DNA of 64,000 nucleotides from SVTX01 sp045632305 (GTDB lineage Bacteria > Bacillota > Clostridia > Oscillospirales > CAG-272), in NCBI GenBank assembly GCA_045632305.1, contig JAZQWL010000033.1, positions 1-64,000 of the forward strand, read 5' to 3'. The translations under genes and the position numbers were made by a program. Every line of letters starts with the position of its first letter. Positions within the stretch are counted from its first letter, which is position 1. This document shows positions 25,474 to 34,600 of the stretch, in pieces. Below the pieces are notes generated by a model that was not told where the DNA came from, ran no database searches, and saw only the letters and a list, made by a program, of their open reading frames with translations.

Positions 25474-26367
25474 ATGTGCACCGCAATCAATGACATTTCA
25501 AAATTTCACCTTTTCGGCAGAACACTCGATCTTGAAACTTCCTTCGAAGAACAGGTCGTGATCTCCCCGCGAAGCTTCCCTTTTCCCTTTATTCATGAGG
25601 GAATACTTGAAAAGCATTTCGCAATTATCGGCGTAGCTCACGTTGTTCACGGCACACCGCTATACTTTGACGGAATGAATGAGCATGGACTTTGCGCCGC
25701 CGCTCTGCGCCTCCCTGAGCTTACGGTTTATCACGGTAAGACCAACGAAAAGACCAACCTCGCGTCATTTGAGCTTATCCCCTGGATACTTTGCAATTTT
25801 AAGTGCGCCGATGATGCCTCAAAAGCTCTCAAAAACGTAAATATTACCGCGGACAGTTTTTCCGATACTCTTCCTTCGACTGAGCTTCACTGGATCATTG
25901 CCGATAAAAACAAATCGTTCGTTATAGAATCCCGCGAGGACGGGCTCAAAATATACGACAACCCTTTCGGTGTTCTTGCAAACGCACCCGACTTCCCTAC
26001 CCAGTGCTTTGTCCTTGATAAATTCGGAGACCCCGTGCTCGGCGACCTCTCCTCGTCATCAAGATTCAACCGCGCGGTAAATGCCGTAAGACACACATTT
26101 CCCGCAGAAGAAAAGAACGAAGCCGTATCCCGTCTTTTCCATATTTTCAGTACGGTAAATCAACCTCACGGGCTTTTCCGCGCGGACGAAAGACGGCTTC
26201 GCACGGTCTACACCTCATGCATGGACACAGAGGATCTTGTTTATTATTTTACCACCTACACCTGTCGGCAGATCCATTCCGTAAAGCTTCACAACGATCT
26301 TCTCGACAATAGCGAAATACTGTCTTATCCTATGGCACACAAGGAAAACATTGAATATCTAAATTAA
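25474..26367 (+). CDS. choloylglycine hydrolase/penicillin V acylase family protein
   Basis: A 297-residue Ntn-hydrolase. It begins MCTAI, so Cys2 becomes the N-terminal nucleophile after Met removal, and FGRTLD supplies the Arg16 and Asp19 of the family; LANAPDFPTQ has the conserved Asn. The family includes bile-salt hydrolases, which deconjugate bile acids in the gut, and penicillin V acylases. There is no signal peptide. Which substrate is used cannot be read. It has AAAGGAG before ATG and a shared terminator with the flavodoxin gene. Confidence 0.86.
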   Translation: MCTAINDISKFHLFGRTLDLETSFEEQVVISPRSFPFPFIHEGILEKHFAIIGVAHVVHGTPLYFDGMNEHGLCAAALRLPELTVYHGKTNEKTNLASFELIPWILCNFKCADDASKALKNVNITADSFSDTLPSTELHWIIADKNKSFVIESREDGLKIYDNPFGVLANAPDFPTQCFVLDKFGDPVLGDLSSSSRFNRAVNAVRHTFPAEEKNEAVSRLFHIFSTVNQPHGLFRADERRLRTVYTSCMDTEDLVYYFTTYTCRQIHSVKLHNDLLDNSEILSYPMAHKENIEYLN

Positions 26368-26391
26368 AAAGGCGGGATCTCCCGCCTTTTT
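26366..26391. terminator. bidirectional terminator
   Basis: AAAAAGGCGGGA and TCCCGCCTTTTT with a short loop end both the Ntn-hydrolase gene (plus) and the flavodoxin gene (minus), whose stop codon overlaps the last base. Confidence 0.9.
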
Positions 26392-26912
26392 TAGCTTTTA
26401 CTCTTTATAATTTCCGCCAACTGGCTAATATTGCCCTCATTGATCGTAGGGAGCGAAATATCATCCCTCGCCTGACCGTTTTCACCGCCGCCGAGAATGT
26501 CGGCGCGCACTATTTTAATGATCATTTTATCAAATCCCGTATGCTTATCGGGGTTCATATCTCCACCAAAGCAGGTTATAGCCGCGGCGTTATCCCGCAG
26601 ATCCTTCGGGAAATTTTTGATCATATAATCATCGAAAAGATCCACAAAGCCGAGGCACAAAAAATATCCGACGTTTAAGTTAAGCAATCTGTCGTGATTT
26701 GTCTTTACAAAATTTTTGATTTTTTTATGGATCTTACCCATTCGAATTGACGAGCCGACCAGCACGAAATCAAAGTCCTCAAGCGTGGGAATTTCACGGC
26801 ATTGACCAAGATCGCAACGCGTTATTTTTGCCTGCGGCAAATATTTTTCCAAAATATCAAGGGAGGTCGTAACCGTCCCCGTTCTCGTAGTATATATGAT
26901 AAGTAAATTCAT
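26391..26912 (-). CDS. flavodoxin-domain protein
   Basis: A 173-residue protein with the FMN-binding phosphate loop region YTTRTGTVTTSLDIL at the N-terminus and FDFVLVGSSIRMGKIHK in the middle, characteristic of the HemG-like/flavodoxin-5 group rather than classical flavodoxin. The start at 26912 follows CGGAG; upstream in-frame Met codons have no ribosome-binding site. It likely binds FMN and transfers electrons in the cytoplasm; its partner is unknown. Confidence 0.8.
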   Translation of the reverse strand: MNLLIIYTTRTGTVTTSLDILEKYLPQAKITRCDLGQCREIPTLEDFDFVLVGSSIRMGKIHKKIKNFVKTNHDRLLNLNVGYFLCLGFVDLFDDYMIKNFPKDLRDNAAAITCFGGDMNPDKHTGFDKMIIKIVRADILGGGENGQARDDISLPTINEGNISQLAEIIKSKS

Positions 26913-26940
26913 TTCAGTCTCCGTATAAGTTTGTAAATTC

Positions 26941-26969
26941 ATTATATACCACTTTGCAAAAAAAATCAA
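26941..26969 (-). promoter_or_regulatory. promoter of the flavodoxin gene
   Basis: Minus-strand TTGATT (26964-26969) and TATAAT (26941-26946), 17-base spacer. Confidence 0.7.
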
Positions 26970-26999
26970 GTGTATACGCCTGCAAATGCGAGTTTTCTC

Positions 27000-27028
27000 T
27001 TGAAATAATGTCAAAAATATGATATAAT
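27000..27028 (+). promoter_or_regulatory. sigma-A-type promoter of ligA
   Basis: TTGAAA (27000-27005) and TATAAT (27023-27028), 17-base spacer, about 35 bases before the ligA start. Confidence 0.8.
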
Positions 27029-27063
27029 AACTATATATTGGCAAAATTGTGAGGTGTATCTTC

Positions 27064-29067
27064 ATGCAGGACAAGAACACGGCAAAAAACAGAATAGAAG
27101 AACTCCGCAAAACGCTCACGTATCATGCGAAGCTTTACTACGTTTTCGACGCGCCCGAGATCTCGGACTTCGAATACGACAGATTGTACGCGGAGCTTTT
27201 GAAGCTTGAGGAAGAATACCCCGAATTAGACTCCCCCGATTCTCCAACGAAGAGAGTCGGCGGCACACCTCTTGATAAGTTCGAAAAGGTTGTCCACACA
27301 AGAAGAATGGACTCCCTCTCCGACGTTTTCTCATACGATGAGCTTCTCGACTTCGTAAACAAGGTAAGATCGGCTATCTCCGACGTAACCTTCTCGGTTG
27401 AGCCGAAGATCGACGGCCTTTCAGTTTCTCTCATCTATGAGGACGGCGTCCTCAAGATAGGCGCAACACGAGGCGACGGCAACGTTGGCGAGGACGTAAC
27501 ACAAAATATTAAAACTATTTTCTCAATTCCCGTAAAGCTCCCCGAGCCCCTCAATCTCAACGTTCGCGGCGAGGTTTATATGCCGCGCGAGGTGTTCAAC
27601 CGAATTAACGCAAAGCGCGAGGCGGAGGGTAAGACGCTTATGGCAAACCCCAGAAACGCCGCCGCGGGCTCTCTCCGTCAGCTTGATCCACAGATCGCGG
27701 CGTCCCGCGGACTTGACATTTTCGTGTTTAATTTCCAGGACGGCTCGCTTTATCTTGACGGTCACGCGCCCGAATCTCACACGGAAACGCTTAACAGAAC
27801 CGAAGCCCTCGGTTTCCCCACAGTACAGATGCGCTGTGTAGCTCACACGGGTGACGAGATCATTTCTCACATTGAAAAAATCAACTCGATGCGTGACTCT
27901 CTCCCGTACGACATTGACGGCGTTGTTATCAAGGTCGACAAGCTCTCCGACCGAGAAATTCTCGGAGAGGGCACAAACACGCCTAAATGGGCGGTTGCAT
28001 ATAAATTCCCGCCCGAGGAAAAGGAAACCAAGCTTATTGACATCACAATAGCTGTCGGCAGAACGGGAGTTTTAACGCCCACGGCAATCCTCTCCCCCGT
28101 TCGTCTTGCGGGCACAACGGTTTCCCGCGCGACGCTTCACAATCTTGAGTTTATCCGCGAGCGCGACATTATGCTTGGCGACACGGTCGTTGTTCGCAAG
28201 GCGGGAGATATTATCCCCGAGGTCGTAACCGCCAAAACAGGTAAGCGTGACGGCAGCGAAATTCACTTCAATATGCCCACGCACTGTCCTTCCTGCGGTG
28301 AAGCGGTATTCTACGATCCCGACGAGGCGGCAGCTGTAAGATGCACAAACTCCGCATGCCCCGCGCAGTTATCCCGTGGAATCGAGCATTTTGCGTCAAA
28401 GGCCGCTATGGATATTGACGGACTCGGTCCGCAGATCGTTGAAGCCCTCATTTCAGCAAAGCTCATTGCAAATCCCGCAGACCTTTATTATCTCAAGGCA
28501 GAGGACATCGCAAATCTCGAAAGAATGGGCGAGAAATCTGCTGCCAATCTTATAAATTCCATTGAAAAATCAAAGAACGCAGGGCTTGAACGACTCATCT
28601 GCGCCCTCGGTATCAGAAATATAGGCGAGGTTGCGGCATCTGCCCTGGCGCAGAAATTCCGTACTCTTGATGCTTGTATGACCGCAACACTCGACGAGCT
28701 TATCGCTATTCCCGACTTCGGTGAGATAAGCGCTCAGTGTGTGGTAAACTTCTTCTCGCATCCGCAGAATATTGATCTCTGCGAGCGTCTCAAGGCGGCA
28801 GGTGTGCTTACGGAATCAACAATGGCTCCCACGTCCGATAAATTCGCAGGACTTACCTTCGTGCTTACGGGAACACTTCCCACAATGAGCCGCGACGATG
28901 CATCCGCGAAGATCAAAGCGCTCGGCGGTAAGTGCGCGGGCTCGGTTTCCAAGAAAACAAGCTACGTTGTTGCGGGCGAAGCTGCAGGAAGCAAGCTCAC
29001 CAAGGCGCAGGAGCTCGGCGTTACAATTATCGACGAGGCAGAGCTTCTCCGTATGATCGAGAACTAA
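27064..29067 (+). CDS. ligA: NAD-dependent DNA ligase
   Basis: A 667-residue ligase that seals nicks with NAD. The ATG at 27064 is preferred over GTG at 27049 because GAGGTG then serves as its ribosome-binding site and the adenylated Lys of SVEPKIDGLS falls at residue 115, its usual position. Further: OB fold (KWAVAYKFPPEE), zinc finger CPSC...CTNSACPAQL, helix-hairpin-helix repeats and a C-terminal BRCT domain (about 585-667). Complete. Its last 4 bases overlap the convergent amidase gene. Confidence 0.97.
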   Translation: MQDKNTAKNRIEELRKTLTYHAKLYYVFDAPEISDFEYDRLYAELLKLEEEYPELDSPDSPTKRVGGTPLDKFEKVVHTRRMDSLSDVFSYDELLDFVNKVRSAISDVTFSVEPKIDGLSVSLIYEDGVLKIGATRGDGNVGEDVTQNIKTIFSIPVKLPEPLNLNVRGEVYMPREVFNRINAKREAEGKTLMANPRNAAAGSLRQLDPQIAASRGLDIFVFNFQDGSLYLDGHAPESHTETLNRTEALGFPTVQMRCVAHTGDEIISHIEKINSMRDSLPYDIDGVVIKVDKLSDREILGEGTNTPKWAVAYKFPPEEKETKLIDITIAVGRTGVLTPTAILSPVRLAGTTVSRATLHNLEFIRERDIMLGDTVVVRKAGDIIPEVVTAKTGKRDGSEIHFNMPTHCPSCGEAVFYDPDEAAAVRCTNSACPAQLSRGIEHFASKAAMDIDGLGPQIVEALISAKLIANPADLYYLKAEDIANLERMGEKSAANLINSIEKSKNAGLERLICALGIRNIGEVAASALAQKFRTLDACMTATLDELIAIPDFGEISAQCVVNFFSHPQNIDLCERLKAAGVLTESTMAPTSDKFAGLTFVLTGTLPTMSRDDASAKIKALGGKCAGSVSKKTSYVVAGEAAGSKLTKAQELGVTIIDEAELLRMIEN

Positions 29068-29630
29068 GCCAAACCCGTAAATTCAACTATTCCGTTATAA
29101 ATTCCGCGGGCAAAAAGCTCGGGCGAGCCGCTCATAAGCGCGGCATCACGAGGATTTGTTATAAATCCGATCTCGGCTAAAACCGCCGGCATATTGGTTT
29201 TGCGAAGCACGTAAAGTGACGGACGGAGCTTAACTCCACGATTCTGCAGACCGGTGCTCTCTGCAAGATTATCGACGATATCCTCCGCAAGCGAGTACCC
29301 TGCACCCGACGCAGAATACGCATATACCTCGACACCCGTCGCGCTTGAATTATCCGACGCATTCGTATGTATGCTTATAAAATAGTCAGCTCCCCACGCG
29401 TTTGCCTCATCCGTTCGCGCGCGAAGACTCGACGTGTTCGACGTGCCAATGACCTCCGAGGGCGAATTTCTCGACAGTCGCACGTCGTAATTACCACTAC
29501 GGCGCAAAAGCTCGGCTAAAAGAACGCCGACTCTGTACGTTATATCCTGCTCGCGAAGACCGTTTCCCTCCGCACCCGCATTGGGATTCTGTGGATTATG
29601 TCCCTGGTCTATATAAATTTTAATTGCCAT
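29064..29630 (-). CDS. N-acetylmuramoyl-L-alanine amidase without signal peptide
   Basis: A 188-residue single Amidase_3 domain. IYIDQGHNPQNPNAG has the first zinc His, YFISIHTNASDN the second, and AVLAEIGFITN the catalytic Glu. There is no signal peptide or membrane segment, unlike the amidase at 3151. It could be an endolysin-like or mother-cell enzyme, or be released in another way. It converges with ligA, overlapping by 4 bases, and diverges from rsmI. Confidence 0.86.
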   Translation of the reverse strand: MAIKIYIDQGHNPQNPNAGAEGNGLREQDITYRVGVLLAELLRRSGNYDVRLSRNSPSEVIGTSNTSSLRARTDEANAWGADYFISIHTNASDNSSATGVEVYAYSASGAGYSLAEDIVDNLAESTGLQNRGVKLRPSLYVLRKTNMPAVLAEIGFITNPRDAALMSGSPELFARGIYNGIVEFTGLA

Positions 29631-29718
29631 ATTCTACCCTTTCTGCTATATTCGTCTTCCTTCACATTTTATGCAAGCGGAAAGAGTTAAGTGATACCGC
29701 AAAAGAAAGGACAGCAAA

Positions 29719-30630
29719 ATGTCAAACCCTTTAAATGAAGAACTGAACAATCTTCCCGAGATTGGTGAACAAAAAAACCGTGTCGAGGGAGGCACCCTTT
29801 ATCTTGTGGCAACCCCCGTAGGCAATCTTGCGGATCTCTCATCAAGAGCCATCAAGGTGCTTTCCGAGGTTGACTTTATCGCCGCTGAGGACACGAGAAA
29901 CTCTATGCGACTTCTCCGTTACCTCGGCATTTCAAAGCCCATGGTCTCCTACTTTGAGCATAACAAGAGAACGCACGGAGATATGATCTGCGAGCGGCTT
30001 ATGTCGGGTGACTCCTGCGCGCTTATAACTGACGCAGGCACTCCCGCGATCTCCGATCCGGGTGAAGATATCGTCGCTCTCTGCGCCGAAAAAAATATTC
30101 CCGTAACTTCAATTCCCGGCGCATGCGCCGCAATTTTGGCACTCACGCTCTCGGGCCTTCCCACGGGCAGATTTACCTTTGAGGGCTTCCTTTCCGCAGA
30201 CAAAAAAGAACGCCGCGAGCGCCTTGACGAATTAAAAAACGAATACAGAACAATGATATTCCACGAAGCGCCTCACAAGCTTATCGCAACGCTGACCGAC
30301 ATGCAAACGGCATTCGGCGGATGCCGCAGAATTTCCCTTTGCCGCGAAATGACTAAGCTCAATGAGGACGTAATGCGTACCACTCTCGACGGTGCGCTTG
30401 AACATTATTCGACAACCGCGCCCCGCGGTGAGTACGTGCTTGTAGTCGAGGGCATCGACAAAAACGCGATCAAAAATGAGGAGCAGACCAATCTTCTCGC
30501 CCTTGATATTGAAGCGCATGTTCAGTACTACATAGACGGCGGCATGTCGAAAAACGATGCAATCAAAAAATGCGCCAAGGACCGCGGCGTTCATAAAAAC
30601 GAAATCTATCAGGTTGTGATGAAAAAATAA
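29719..30630 (+). CDS. rsmI: 16S rRNA 2'-O-ribose C1402 methyltransferase
   Basis: A 303-residue SAM-dependent tetrapyrrole-methylase fold enzyme that modifies C1402 in the 30S P-site. Motifs: GGTLYLVATPVGNLADLS, AAEDTRNSMRLLRYLGI, ALITDAGTPAISDPG, SIPGACAAILAL and the C-terminal GMSKNDAIKKCAKDRGVHKNEIY. The Glu/Asn-rich N-terminal stretch of about 25 residues precedes the conserved core. It has AAAGGA upstream and a shared terminator downstream. Confidence 0.94.
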   Translation: MSNPLNEELNNLPEIGEQKNRVEGGTLYLVATPVGNLADLSSRAIKVLSEVDFIAAEDTRNSMRLLRYLGISKPMVSYFEHNKRTHGDMICERLMSGDSCALITDAGTPAISDPGEDIVALCAEKNIPVTSIPGACAAILALTLSGLPTGRFTFEGFLSADKKERRERLDELKNEYRTMIFHEAPHKLIATLTDMQTAFGGCRRISLCREMTKLNEDVMRTTLDGALEHYSTTAPRGEYVLVVEGIDKNAIKNEEQTNLLALDIEAHVQYYIDGGMSKNDAIKKCAKDRGVHKNEIYQVVMKK

Positions 30631-30632
30631 AG

Positions 30633-30660
30633 AAAAGGACGGAAAATTCCGTCCTTTTTT
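30633..30660. terminator. bidirectional terminator
   Basis: AAAAGGACGGAA and TTCCGTCCTTTT around AA, ending rsmI and the DUF3737-like gene. Confidence 0.9.
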
Positions 30661-30661
30661 A

Positions 30662-31498
30662 TTATCTTATTTTGATTTCTCCGTTACATTCCATAACGGC
30701 ATCTTCGTTTATGATCTCACCGACGGAGTCCGCAATAACGTATCCACTCTTAACGTTCTTTACGGAAACTATATCACCGATAACGTCTGCCTCAACCGAA
30801 GAATACTCAAACGAAAGGTCCGTATCGATCATCTTACAGTTTACAAGCTTTAAATTCTCACAATAACAAAGCGGCTGTGTGCCAATTATCGTACAATCGA
30901 TCAAGGTAAGATCCTTTGAGAACCACGCGAGGTATTCGCCCTTGACAATGGAATTTTTAACTGTGATATTTTCACTGTGCCAAAAAGCGTCCTTTGTATC
31001 GAGATTGGAATCCTCGATTACAAGATTCTTCATATACTGAAAAGAATATTTTCCCGTAAAATCAAGATTCTTGATATGTACGTCGGAGGAATCGAACATC
31101 ATATACTGGGAATTTATCTTGGAATTTTCAATATATATATTCTTGCTCTTCCAACCGAATTCAATAGAATCGATATTGCAATTTTTAACCTTGATATTCT
31201 CACATTCACGAACCGCTTTAACGGAATTTATACTTGTGCCGATAATCTCGCCGTTATTTGAATACCAAATAGGCGCTCTTGTGAATTCGTCAAGCGTGGA
31301 ATTCTCAAGTGTAAATCCCTGCACGTGCCAAAGAGGATAACGAAGAGAAAAAGCGCAATTCTCTACTCTTACGTTTCTCGCTTCCTTGAGCTGGCTCTCA
31401 CCATCCGCCTCACCCGCAAATATGCAATTCTTCACCGTCGCGTCTTTAAGGTTATACAGAGCGCGCTCAGCGTCGAACTTCTTGTTTTCTATAATCAT
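30662..31498 (-). CDS. DUF3737-like right-handed beta-helix protein
   Basis: A 278-residue protein; the Met at 31498 with GAGGTGAG upstream is used rather than an earlier in-frame Met. It is built of repeated short strands rich in KNC/ENS/DSN turns (VKNCIFAGEADG, VENCAFSLRYP, LENSTLDEF, VKNCNIDSIEF, IENSKINSQYM and so on), the pattern of a parallel beta-helix. It matches the DUF3737 family as I recognise it. No signal peptide, so likely cytoplasmic. Function unknown. It has its own promoter and shares a terminator with rsmI. Confidence 0.75.
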   Translation of the reverse strand: MIIENKKFDAERALYNLKDATVKNCIFAGEADGESQLKEARNVRVENCAFSLRYPLWHVQGFTLENSTLDEFTRAPIWYSNNGEIIGTSINSVKAVRECENIKVKNCNIDSIEFGWKSKNIYIENSKINSQYMMFDSSDVHIKNLDFTGKYSFQYMKNLVIEDSNLDTKDAFWHSENITVKNSIVKGEYLAWFSKDLTLIDCTIIGTQPLCYCENLKLVNCKMIDTDLSFEYSSVEADVIGDIVSVKNVKSGYVIADSVGEIINEDAVMECNGEIKIR

Positions 31499-31524
31499 TT
31501 CTCTCACCTCATAATAATATAAAT

Positions 31525-31553
31525 ACAGTATATCATAAAAGGCGAATTTTGTC
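31525..31553 (-). promoter_or_regulatory. promoter of the DUF3737-like gene
   Basis: Minus-strand TTGACA (31548-31553) and TATACT (31525-31530), 17-base spacer. Confidence 0.82.
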
Positions 31554-31565
31554 AATCAAAAAAGA

Positions 31566-31591
31566 GCAGTTGCGGATTTCTCCGCAACTGC
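31566..31591 (-). terminator. terminator of the secreted nuclease gene
   Basis: GCAGTTGCGGA (31566-31576) and TCCGCAACTGC (31581-31591), perfect 11-bp stem with TTTC loop, followed on the minus strand by TCTTTTTTG. Confidence 0.9.
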
Positions 31592-31606
31592 CATACTTTT
31601 TATAAA

Positions 31607-34600
31607 TTATTCTTCATTCTTCTTTTTTCTGTAGAAGAACATGGGAACTGCGATTGCAATGATCACTGCGGAAATGCCGCTAATGGAGGATTTACATCCC
31701 TTCTTGCCGTCGCCATCACCTTCACCCTCGGGAGCAGCTGTGCCTGCTTCTGCCGTGGGAGCTTCACCGCCCGCAACTGTTGTTGTCTGCTCTGTGGGAG
31801 CTTCAGTTGTGGATTCTTCAGTGGGCTCTTCTGTGGGCTCATTAGTAGGAGCTTCTGTGGGCTGTTCAGTGGGCTCCTCAGTGGGCTCCTCAGTGGGAGT
31901 TTCCGTTGTGTTTTCTTCGGGAGCTGTTGTACCCTCTTCACCTGTGCCACCCTGATTGTCATCATCGCCACCGGGTGTGCCGCTCTCAACTGCAGAGAGG
32001 AAGATCATAAAGGGCTCGTAGGAGAGCTTGTTTGCTCCGATAGTTGTGTACGTATTGTCGTTTCTTGTACCGAATACGTATTCATTGCCATCAACTACAG
32101 CAACGAGAGTATTGAGCGCTTCGTTGTATGTATAAACTGTAGAAGGAGCATTCTCGTAAACTGCGTTCACGTGTGTACCGCTAACTACCATGTTAAGATA
32201 CTTCTTAGCTCCATTGATAGTTGTGGAAACGTAGTAACCACCGTTTGCCTCTTCGATAACGAATACGAGAGCGGAATTGATATTCTCGGTTGTTGCGAGA
32301 TAGTAACCGCTGACTTCACCGTTGAGGTAAACTACCTTGCCTGCCGCAGTCTGATTCATGCCAATCTTGTAACCCTGACCAACTACAAGACCTTCACCGG
32401 AGGGAGTGCTGGGCTTAGCCGTTGTATCTTCCTCGGGAGGATTTACAGGTGTGTTGGTTGTATCTTCCTCAACGGGAGGATTTACAGGTGTATCAGGTGT
32501 ACCTTCCGTAGCATCTACGAGCACGAATGTGTAGATCGTAATATCGGATGTTTCATTGATACCGTAAACAGTAAGATAACCCTTGTATACTTCGAGATAC
32601 TGGGGATTGCCGTTGTAGTTTGCGCTCTGGCACTTGATCAACCAACCGCCATCTGTAGAGACAAACTCAAACTTTGTATTAGCTTCCTGAGTATTAACAA
32701 GTCTTACGTTTGTTCCGTCAGCGTAAAGATACTTGCCACCGTTCATAAAGGAATAGGAGCCGTCGCTGTTCTTTACTACTGTCCACTTAGCCGCCTCATC
32801 CTTGTTTGTAGTCATATAAAGCTGATCCTTTGTAGATCCGCTGGAGCTTGTATAAACGTAAGGGTTGCTTGTAACGTAGCTTGTTCCGTTCTGGAGAATG
32901 ATTGTTTCGGGAACCTCAACAGAAGGAGCATCGGGCTTTTCTGTAGGAGCTTCTGTAGGAGCTTCTGTAGGAGCTTCTGTAGGTCTTTCTGTAGGTGTTT
33001 CTGTAGGTGTTTCTGTAGGTCTTTCTGTGGGTGTTTCAACCTCGCCGCCACCAACGTCGTCACCGCCCTCGGAACCACCAACGGGAGCATAAACTACTTC
33101 GATATTTGCAACGTAAACTCTTGTTGTCTTATCTGTGCCCGTTGTTGTAACAACGATCTCGGTTACACCGTCGTTTGCTGTAATTGTATAAGCACCGCCT
33201 GTAAGCGCAGATGCTGTACCGCCTGTTACGGAAATAGGACCTCTTCCTGCGGTGTGATCAGCCAAAGTAAGCTTTACTGTGCTAAGCTCATAACCTGCAG
33301 CAGCCTTAATTGTAAGAGTATTGCCGTTCTGATAAAGTCTGATGCTTTCGGAGAAAATAGTGGGATCTGTTCCACCGCTGCCCTTTGCTGCAACAATGGT
33401 AATATTATTGTCAAGCTTGATCTGCTTATCGGAGATGATACCTGTGGTCTGACCTACGGTTACACCTGCGATTTCAGCAATCTGTGTATGAGTTTTTGAA
33501 ACCCTTCCACTCTCATCCGTTACAGGAGGTGTTACAGGAGTAGCCGTTGTTGTTTCCTCGGGCTTCTTTGTTGTTGTTTCCTCGGGAGGAGTTGTGCCGC
33601 CAATATCGTCATCGCCTGCCACGTCTTCAACGAAGAAATTAACAATATAAGGATTGTCACGGCTGATATCAACAGGACCTACGGTTGTATAAGTCTTATC
33701 ACTTCTTGTACCGAGGGCATAAGTGCCGCCGTTTGCCGAAGTAACAAGAGTCTTGAGCGTAGCGTCGTAAGTCCATACCGTGTTAGGTGTGGTTTCATAT
33801 ACAGCGTTTACGTGCGTGCCGCTAACCGTAACGTTAATATAGGTCTTTGTGCCACCGTTCAAATAGTAGAGATAAGATCCACCGTTTGTTGCTTCAATAT
33901 AGAAATCGAGACCGTTCTCAAAGCCCTCTGCTGTATCAAGGTAATACGTAGCAGCCATGCCACCCTTGATATAAACCGTCTTGCCTGCAGCTGTCTGGTT
34001 CATACCAACCTTGTAAGCTGTGCCTACAACGGGCTCAACTGCCGTATAGTTAGGAGTTGTTGTGTCTCCCGTGTTGCCGTCGTCAGAGTCACCGCCTGCA
34101 GGAGGAGTGGGAACCTCGCCGCCTGCCGCAATACCGGAGGGTGTATACATTACGGGGATTTCCTCACCGAAGAGGAGGTATGCGTACTCGGGATAGTCAA
34201 CGAATACGTTTCTTGTGCCTGTAATAGATTCAACAGCGTCGTTTCTACCAAGCTCCCATGTATCAACGGGGTCGATCTCGATCCAAGTAAGGAGGAGGTC
34301 GATGCTCTCAATTACACCGTTTGTACCAACGATAGTTGAATTACCGTTATACTGTGTGGATGTACATCCCCAACGAACGTATGTATAAAGAACGATTCTT
34401 GCTACGTCACCGCGAAGGTCAAGTGCGCCACCGGATTCGGAGTTAGGGTTATAGTAACTGCCGCCGGAGCCGTATGCCTTGTTACCGCGGCTTCCGTTTT
34501 CAGAGGAAGCTGTCGGACGGAGCATCATAATATCATTTTCGCCGTTGCCGGACATATCGCCCTTAGAGTTAGGCCAGCAATGCTCTCTGTTCCACGTAGA

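Noticed and set aside
31776..31900. Tandem DNA repeats of GTGGGCTC/TTCAGTGGG type
   Set aside because: They are coding repeats for the Thr-Glu-Pro linker of the nuclease protein.
32171..33499. A 442-residue Cys-rich plus-strand frame opposite the nuclease gene
   Set aside because: Its Cys/Arg repeats mirror the Thr-Glu-Pro coding repeats of the real gene on the other strand.
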